Shown here in pieces: positions 60,313 through 64,000 of a DNA stretch of 64,000 nucleotides; the stretch's first letter is position 1, and the number at the start of each line of letters is the position of its first letter. Below the pieces are notes generated by a model. That model was given only the letters and a program-made list of their open reading frames with translations. It ran no database searches and had not been told where the DNA came from. Source of the DNA: Halobellus sp. MBLA0158 (lineage in GTDB: Archaea; Halobacteriota; Halobacteria; Halobacteriales; Haloferacaceae). Position numbers and translations under genes: made by a program. The stretch is taken from assembly GCF_041477585.1 (NCBI RefSeq), contig NZ_JBGNYA010000001.1, positions 2,666,001 to 2,730,000 of the forward strand. Reading direction: 5' to 3'.

Positions 60313-61065
60313 CTACGTCGAGTGGATCGCGTCCAACTGCCGAGCCGTGTTCGTCCCGTTACGGCCGATATACACCTCGCTGGTACTCGGCTGGGCCCAC
60401 CCCATTAGCTGCATCAGGGGGAGCATCTCCAGCCCCCGAGACGCGTGATACGTCGCGGCCGTCGCGCGCAACGTGTGCGGGGAGACATCGGCGGGGCCGA
60501 GCCGCTCGGCCTCCTCGGCGGCCCGCTTCACCCTGCGGTTCAGCGCGTTCGAGCCGACCTCGACGCGGTTGTACTCGTCCGACGCAAAGTAGCGCTCGAT
60601 GAACAACTCGGCCCTCGCGTCGAACCCGAAGTACACCTCGCGGGCGGCCGCCTCCGTCTTCGGCGTCCACATCCATTCGAGCGCCTCGTCCATCGTCAGC
60701 TCGTCGGCGATCTCGACGCGCTGTTTCGCGAGCTGTTGGCAGTAGCCGCAGACCTCTCCATCGATGCCCTTCGAGCAGGGCTGGTGCGAGGGGATGCGGA
60801 TCATCTTCTGCCGCCAGTCGATCCACTCCTCGGTGAGGTGTGCGAGTTCACCACGCCGGAGCCCGAGTCGGCCGAGCGTGTAGACGATGAACGTCGGATC
60901 CGGCTCGTAGTAGTACTCGCTGCGGGAAAGGGTCCGCGCGCCCTCCATCAAGAGCTCAAACTCCATATCCGAGAGGGCGTCTTCCTTCGAGTGCCGGACT
61001 GACGAGCCTGCCCGGCCGGCGGCGTGGATCGGGTTCTGAGTGTTCTGGCGACGGTGCGTACTCAT
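60313..61065 (-). CDS. Prophage tyrosine recombinase with zinc-knuckle insert, lacking the usual N-domain
   Basis: 250 residues. Catalytic residues are all present: R70 in LGLRRGELAHL, H197 and R200 in SPHTLRATAATYH, W223 in LMGWAQPSTSEVYIG and Y232. The usual about 90-residue core-binding (SAM-like) domain is missing; only about 45 residues precede the catalytic domain. Between the first strands lies H94-x2-C97 and C106-x2-C109 (HQPCSKGIDGEVCGYC), probably a small zinc knuckle. It reads leftward, opposite to the late genes, with gene-poor DNA at its start. Confidence 0.85.
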   Translation of the reverse strand: MSTHRRQNTQNPIHAAGRAGSSVRHSKEDALSDMEFELLMEGARTLSRSEYYYEPDPTFIVYTLGRLGLRRGELAHLTEEWIDWRQKMIRIPSHQPCSKGIDGEVCGYCQQLAKQRVEIADELTMDEALEWMWTPKTEAAAREVYFGFDARAELFIERYFASDEYNRVEVGSNALNRRVKRAAEEAERLGPADVSPHTLRATAATYHASRGLEMLPLMQLMGWAQPSTSEVYIGRNGTNTARQLDAIHST

Positions 61066-61372
61066 CGCGACCGCCTCCGCGACCGCGGGCGATCGGTGGC
61101 AATACGACTAAACGTGTCGGGAATCGTAGTACCCATTGGCTTTCTCCTGGAAAGCCAGCGTCCGGGCCTCTACCCCGGGCGTCCTCTAATTTCGTGAGCG
61201 ACGCGGCTGGCTTTCTACGCCCCCTATGGGGTGGGTTCGAATAAGTATTGGGACGATAGGCAGTTTCGGATCCGAGCCTTAACCAACGTCCAGGCAGTAC
61301 TGGGGTAGTTCGTTGGTTAAGTCGCCCCGATGACCCGCTGACGCTTCGAGCCGAGGCGAGGGCCTCCCGACG
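61066..61372. other. Gene-poor region beside the prophage integrase with two perfect hairpins
   Basis: 307 bp. Hairpin 1 at 61,137-61,157: TGGCTTTC, loop TCCTG, GAAAGCCA; the arm TGGCTTTCT recurs at about 61,208. Hairpin 2 at 61,278-61,321: 11-base arms CTTAACCAACG and CGTTGGTTAAG around 22 bases with an AGTACT centre. These could be integrase arm sites, an operator for the start of the 61,373 gene, or part of the attachment site. No match to the tRNA-Thr 3' end is visible here. Confidence 0.5.
61278..61321. repeat. 11-bp inverted repeat CTTAACCAACG / CGTTGGTTAAG
   Basis: Perfect arms at 61,278-61,288 and 61,311-61,321, spaced by 22 bases. It lies 213 bp from the integrase start and 52 bp from the next gene's ATG. 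Arms this long in GC-rich DNA are unlikely by chance. Confidence 0.6.
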
Positions 61373-61978
61373 ATGGCTTTTGAATCGATCACCATCCCCA
61401 CGGCAGTCGCATCGCTCGCCGCAGCCGCGCTCGCTGTGCTCGTCGCGTACCTCCGCGGCCGGACGAAGAAGGCCCGTAACGCGATCATTGATCTCGAAAC
61501 AGCGTTTCGGGAGTTCATCCGCGAGGAGCTCGACCTCGTCGGCGTCAGTCCGGCGCAGGCGGAGCTCTCTCGTGCTGAGTTGGAGTCGGCCCTGACCAGC
61601 GCGCTCGATGGCTATCACCCGACCGAAGACAGCCCCGTCGACGTCCGGGTGTGGGATGGTCGTCACTTCGCGCCGGCGCCCGAGGCGTTGGACTCACTCG
61701 CAACGATCGGGCGCGTTCTGGAGACGATGCCATATCGGCCAGCACGCTTCGACTGTGAGAACTTCGCCGGCTTCTACTGGTCTTTTGCCCCGCTCATATT
61801 TGGCGTGAACACGGTCGCGCTCGTGAATGATACGAGCGCAGGCCACGCCTACAATCTGATCGTCGACGCAGAGGGTGGTATCCACGTCTACGAGCCGCAG
61901 GATGCTGTCTTTCTGGAGCTCGGCGAGACCTACAACGACGTCACCTACAGCCTTGCGCACGGTGAAGTGACGTTCTGA
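61373..61978 (+). CDS. Papain-like-fold protein with an N-terminal membrane helix (candidate peptidase)
   Basis: 201 residues. One hydrophobic helix at about 8-27 (IPTAVASLAAAALAVLVAYL) is followed by a helix with LETAFREFIREELDLVGVSP. The C-terminal domain has C128 in RFDCENFAGFYWSFAP, H158 in SAGHAYNLIVD and E174 in HVYEPQD. This Cys-His-acid order and spacing resemble the papain-like domain of MOA-lectin-related proteins. It could be a lysis or maturation peptidase. Assignment by motif only. Confidence 0.55.
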   Translation: MAFESITIPTAVASLAAAALAVLVAYLRGRTKKARNAIIDLETAFREFIREELDLVGVSPAQAELSRAELESALTSALDGYHPTEDSPVDVRVWDGRHFAPAPEALDSLATIGRVLETMPYRPARFDCENFAGFYWSFAPLIFGVNTVALVNDTSAGHAYNLIVDAEGGIHVYEPQDAVFLELGETYNDVTYSLAHGEVTF

Positions 61979-62049
61979 CGAAGACTCATTTTACCGAATC
62001 AGTTGGGAAGCTGTGATATGCTTTTATGCACCGATAGCGTGCAATTTCT

Positions 62050-62136
62050 GTGCTGTTCCCCTACAACGTGGATACGATCATCGTCGCAGTCCTCGCTGCA
62101 GGCGCCTATCTGGTGTATAAACTCTGGTTCGAGTAA
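62050..62136 (+). CDS. Possible tiny membrane peptide
   Basis: 28 residues from a GTG: LFPYNVDTIIVAVLAAGAYL, then VYKLWFE. One clean transmembrane helix and short polar ends. No start evidence beyond GTG and location after the papain-like gene. May be chance. Confidence 0.3.
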   Translation: MLFPYNVDTIIVAVLAAGAYLVYKLWFE

Positions 62137-62147
62137 TCATCACACCA

Positions 62148-62357
62148 TCAGTCCAGTGGTGTGTCACCCAGATACCCCGACTGCTTGGTGAAATGGCCCT
62201 CGGGGCAGCGCTTGATGGTGCGCCACTTTGCGCCCGTCTCCTCGATGACCTCACAACCACACAGCGGACAGTGTTCGCCATCGAAAAGCGGACCGTATTC
62301 GGGATCGTGAGCAGTCTTCGGCACGACGTGTGATACCAGCCAAGCGGGGATAATCAC
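62148..62357 (-). CDS. Small zinc-finger protein
   Basis: 69 residues from a GTG. GEHCPLCGCEVIEETGAKWR and TIKRCPEGHFTKQ give Cys-x2-Cys ... Cys-x3-His, one zinc site. Minus strand, alone. Composition is still typical of the mobile region. Unknown function. Confidence 0.55.
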   Translation of the reverse strand: MIIPAWLVSHVVPKTAHDPEYGPLFDGEHCPLCGCEVIEETGAKWRTIKRCPEGHFTKQSGYLGDTPLD

Positions 62358-62837
62358 TGGGGACGGCGTGCTGTTCGCAGATGCGATGGCCCGACCGGCA
62401 TCTATATATCACCGGTCGCTGACGTCGCAAGTGGATACGTTCGACCGGCGTATCCTCATTCAATTTGGCCGTCGCTCGTCGCAAGACGGGCTACGGTTTT
62501 GGGAACGAGTCCAGAGCCGCTGCGCTCGCGCGTCGTAGTGAGCTTCAGGTATCGGGGCAAAGTACATAACCATCGCCCAAAATGTTCCCGTAGGACACGC
62601 CGGCCGTGCCCTACAGGCGGTCACTCGTCGATGCTCCGGACGGTGGCCCCAGCCACGATCATCACGAGGACCAGCCCTTCACGAATACCTGCCAAGGCGA
62701 GGGCGGTCCCGCAGACCGTGATCACGGCCAGCAGGTGTGTCCTATGGAATTTCTATCACGACGCGTGAGCGTCGCACGTGTGTGGTAGAGACGCACACAT
62801 AAGCCTTCTTTCGGTTCCACGGTTCTCACACGCGCAG
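62358..62837. other. Gene-poor stretch
   Basis: 480 bp. A TATA-like TCTATATATCA lies at 62,401-62,411 and could serve the leftward zinc-finger gene poorly or a rightward transcript. A 33-codon minus-strand frame near 62,625-62,730 encodes one hydrophobic helix but lacks any start support. I see nothing firm. Confidence 0.3.
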
Positions 62838-62912
62838 TCAGTCGATCTCGTGTTCGTATCTCACCTCCTGATATTTCTGAAACGCCTCGTCGGGCGTCGG
62901 CCTCGCGGCCAT
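62838..62912 (-). CDS. Possible 24-residue protein with good promoter spacing
   Basis: MAARPTPDEAFQKYQEVRYE plus HEID. On its strand a TATA-like TTTAAGTA lies about 26 bp before the ATG, the spacing of a leaderless haloarchaeal gene. The short amphipathic helix could be real, or a remnant of a longer gene. Only the promoter geometry argues for it. Confidence 0.35.
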   Translation of the reverse strand: MAARPTPDEAFQKYQEVRYEHEID

Positions 62913-63120
62913 ATTGATGAGGCCGCGTTGGGTACTTAAACGACCGTTACACTGCCACGCGGAGGGTACCGGTGAAACAGGACTACTCCCATTGCGTCTG
63001 AGACTATTTCCGTAATCGGTTGCCGTCCAGCCGCAGATAGCCATTCTACTGCTCCGTTTCATCAATATGTCTCTGAAAAGATACAATATTGTTATACGTG
63101 GCAGGATATGACGTTGAGAT

Positions 63121-63339
63121 ATGACTGAGTACGCTGCATCGGTTCTCGAAAACGCCAAACATCGTGATGGCGACCCTGAAGAGGCCCTTGAGCGCCTTCA
63201 CGAACTGGCCGCGGAAGCCGATCTCAACCCAGATGAGCTGCGGTCGCGATACGAATGCTCACCAGAAGCCTATCGACGAACCAAGCCGAAGACTTCGGAT
63301 GATGACGACGATTCCGCGCTAACCGAAGATCTCGCTTGA
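63121..63339 (+). CDS. Antitoxin of a PIN-type toxin-antitoxin pair
   Basis: 72 residues (MTEYAASVLENAKHRDGDPE). Helical (EALERLHELAAEADLNPDEL), with a short middle (RSRYECSPEAYRRTKP) and an acidic tail. It precedes the PIN gene by 15 bp on the same strand, the usual antitoxin-first order. AT-rich DNA with TATA-like runs lies just upstream. Confidence 0.65.
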   Translation: MTEYAASVLENAKHRDGDPEEALERLHELAAEADLNPDELRSRYECSPEAYRRTKPKTSDDDDDSALTEDLA

Positions 63340-63354
63340 TCGTGTGTCTCGCGG

Positions 63355-63861
63355 ATGGACGTCTTCGATTCTAATATCTGGTTACACGGATGCTTGTTCC
63401 CCGACTCCGAGCCTGCCACACTCGTCACTGAAGCAACGCGCGGCGAGCGAAAGGTAACTGTCTCCCCATACATCTACAACGAGGTTCTGTTCCGATTTCA
63501 TCACCCGCGTGGGAGATACGACTCTGACTATGCAGACGAGGCTGCGAACCATTTTACCGACATCATCTACAACCAGCCAAATATCACGTGCCCATCACAA
63601 GAGCAAGTCGCGGACGTCGACCTGCAAGACGTCCGATCGCACCCAGCGCACCGGCTCCTCGCGCGGATTCTATCGATTGAAGTGAAAGACGCGCCGGTCA
63701 TCGCGGATGCGTGGGGGCTCGGCCGACAAGTAGACCTCTACACGTGCGACGCGAAGTTTGCTGACTGTGCGCCATCCAAGCACGGAGCTAATTTGGTTTC
63801 AATTCACCACGTGATGCCGCCAGAATCAGAAGACACGATGCCGCCAGGCCCTGATTGGTAG
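63355..63861 (+). CDS. PIN-domain toxin (VapC-like ribonuclease)
   Basis: 168 residues. Conserved acids of the PIN fold: D5 in MDVFDSNIWL, E43 in IYNEVLFRF, D112 in KDAPVIADAWGL with D118, and D132 in LYTCDAKFA. The fold binds Mg and cleaves RNA, often tRNA or rRNA, to stall growth until neutralised. Stabilises mobile DNA or halts infected cells. Last complete gene of the window. Confidence 0.8.
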   Translation: MDVFDSNIWLHGCLFPDSEPATLVTEATRGERKVTVSPYIYNEVLFRFHHPRGRYDSDYADEAANHFTDIIYNQPNITCPSQEQVADVDLQDVRSHPAHRLLARILSIEVKDAPVIADAWGLGRQVDLYTCDAKFADCAPSKHGANLVSIHHVMPPESEDTMPPGPDW

Positions 63862-63891
63862 ATATTCGGGAACGGTTCAAGCAAGAGTTGG

Positions 63892-64000
63892 CTACAGCCA
63901 CCGCGCTTGCAGCTCGCGCTCGACCTGCTCGCGTCCGTGCGTGTCGATGTAGTCGCCAGCCTTCGGCCGAGAGCAGTCGCGCAGCTCCATTACCGGCGCG
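63892..64000 (-). CDS. C-terminal part of a minus-strand gene (5' end outside window)
   Basis: 36 in-frame residues before a TAG whose complement is at 63,892-63,894: APVMELRDCSRPKAGDYIDT, then HGREQVERELQARWL. An internal ATG exists, so a 32-residue gene is an alternative, but the reading frame is open to the window edge. Family not recognisable. It converges on the PIN gene. Confidence 0.4.
   Translation of the reverse strand, partial: APVMELRDCSRPKAGDYIDTHGREQVERELQARWL

Larger units (their letters stand above)
26019..64000. mobile_element. Prophage of a tailed, HK97-type halovirus (right end beyond window)
   Basis: From tRNA-Thr onward the gene order is that of a siphovirus-like archaeal virus: replication and DNA modification, two tRNAs, then terminase, portal, protease, capsid, connectors, tail tube, assembly chaperone, tape measure, tail tip, fibres and a minus-strand integrase. 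Genes overlap by 4-8 bp through most of the left arm and are nearly all on the plus strand. All expected virion modules look intact, so it could be inducible. It resembles known haloviruses such as BJ1 in plan; I have not compared sequences. The right border is unknown; 61.4-64 kb still looks like accessory or virus-borne DNA. Confidence 0.85.

Noticed and set aside
61215-61240. GGTGGGTTCGAAT near the integrase as a copy of the tRNA-Thr 3' end
   Set aside because: It only resembles any tRNA T-arm; flanking bases do not match tRNA-Thr and the acceptor end is missing.

Overview
The window comes from a haloarchaeon. The DNA is GC-rich, the proteins are strongly acidic, genes have TATA boxes close to short or absent leaders, and the recognisable host genes are archaeal: GatD, a Bat-type HTH regulator, a soluble haloarchaeal transducer, and a two-domain hydroxyacyl-CoA dehydrogenase/enoyl-CoA hydratase. 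I cannot name a genus.

Layout. Positions 1-11.5 kb are ordinary chromosome: the end of an HTH protein, a Bat-like regulator, a membrane protein, gatD, a zinc-finger/membrane gene pair, a purine-type amidohydrolase, an orphan DNA methyltransferase, a receiver-PAS-GAF histidine kinase and a methyl-accepting transducer. At 11,542-22,370 an integrated element of about 10.8 kb sits in tRNA-Glu(UUC). It is bounded by a 69-bp direct repeat (11,542-11,610 and 22,302-22,370), has a tyrosine integrase next to the intact tRNA, and carries a 1,307-residue single-chain restriction-modification enzyme, a membrane protein, a winged-helix regulator with two palindromes at its start, a SWIM zinc-finger protein and unknown genes. 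About 740 bp without genes (17.84-18.58 kb) holds repeated motifs and palindromes. From 22.3 to 26.0 kb the chromosome resumes: tRNA-Glu, HADH-ECH fusion, AlkA-like glycosylase, GNAT protein and tRNA-Thr(UGU).

From 26.0 kb to the end of the window lies a prophage of a tailed (HK97-fold, siphovirus-like) halovirus, apparently placed at tRNA-Thr. The left arm (26-39 kb) is replication and modification: an MCM helicase, an ASCH-like protein, a Dam-type and a Dcm-type methyltransferase, GNAT, a ParB-like protein, small membrane proteins, a metallophosphoesterase, two virus-borne tRNAs (Tyr-GUA, Phe-GAA) and tiny zinc-ribbon proteins. The late operon (39.4-60.2 kb) has the canonical order: small and large terminase, portal, prohead protease/scaffold, capsid, head-tail connectors, tail tube, tail assembly chaperone, tape measure, tail tip and fibres. 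A short integrase on the minus strand follows at 60.3 kb. Beyond it lie a papain-like candidate protein, small ORFs and a PIN-type toxin-antitoxin pair. No right attachment site is visible, so the prophage probably continues past the window.

The best single observation is a complete programmed -1 frameshift cassette in the tail assembly chaperone gene: GGGAAAC, a 9-nt spacer and a perfect 8-bp hairpin. It would produce G and GT proteins as in lambda, here in an archaeal virus. Other points of interest are a rhomboid protease gene inserted backwards in the tail operon, a Trp-repeat region in the tape measure, six tandem repeats in the target-recognition region of the Dcm-type enzyme, and the paired operators and repeat region of the tRNA-Glu element.
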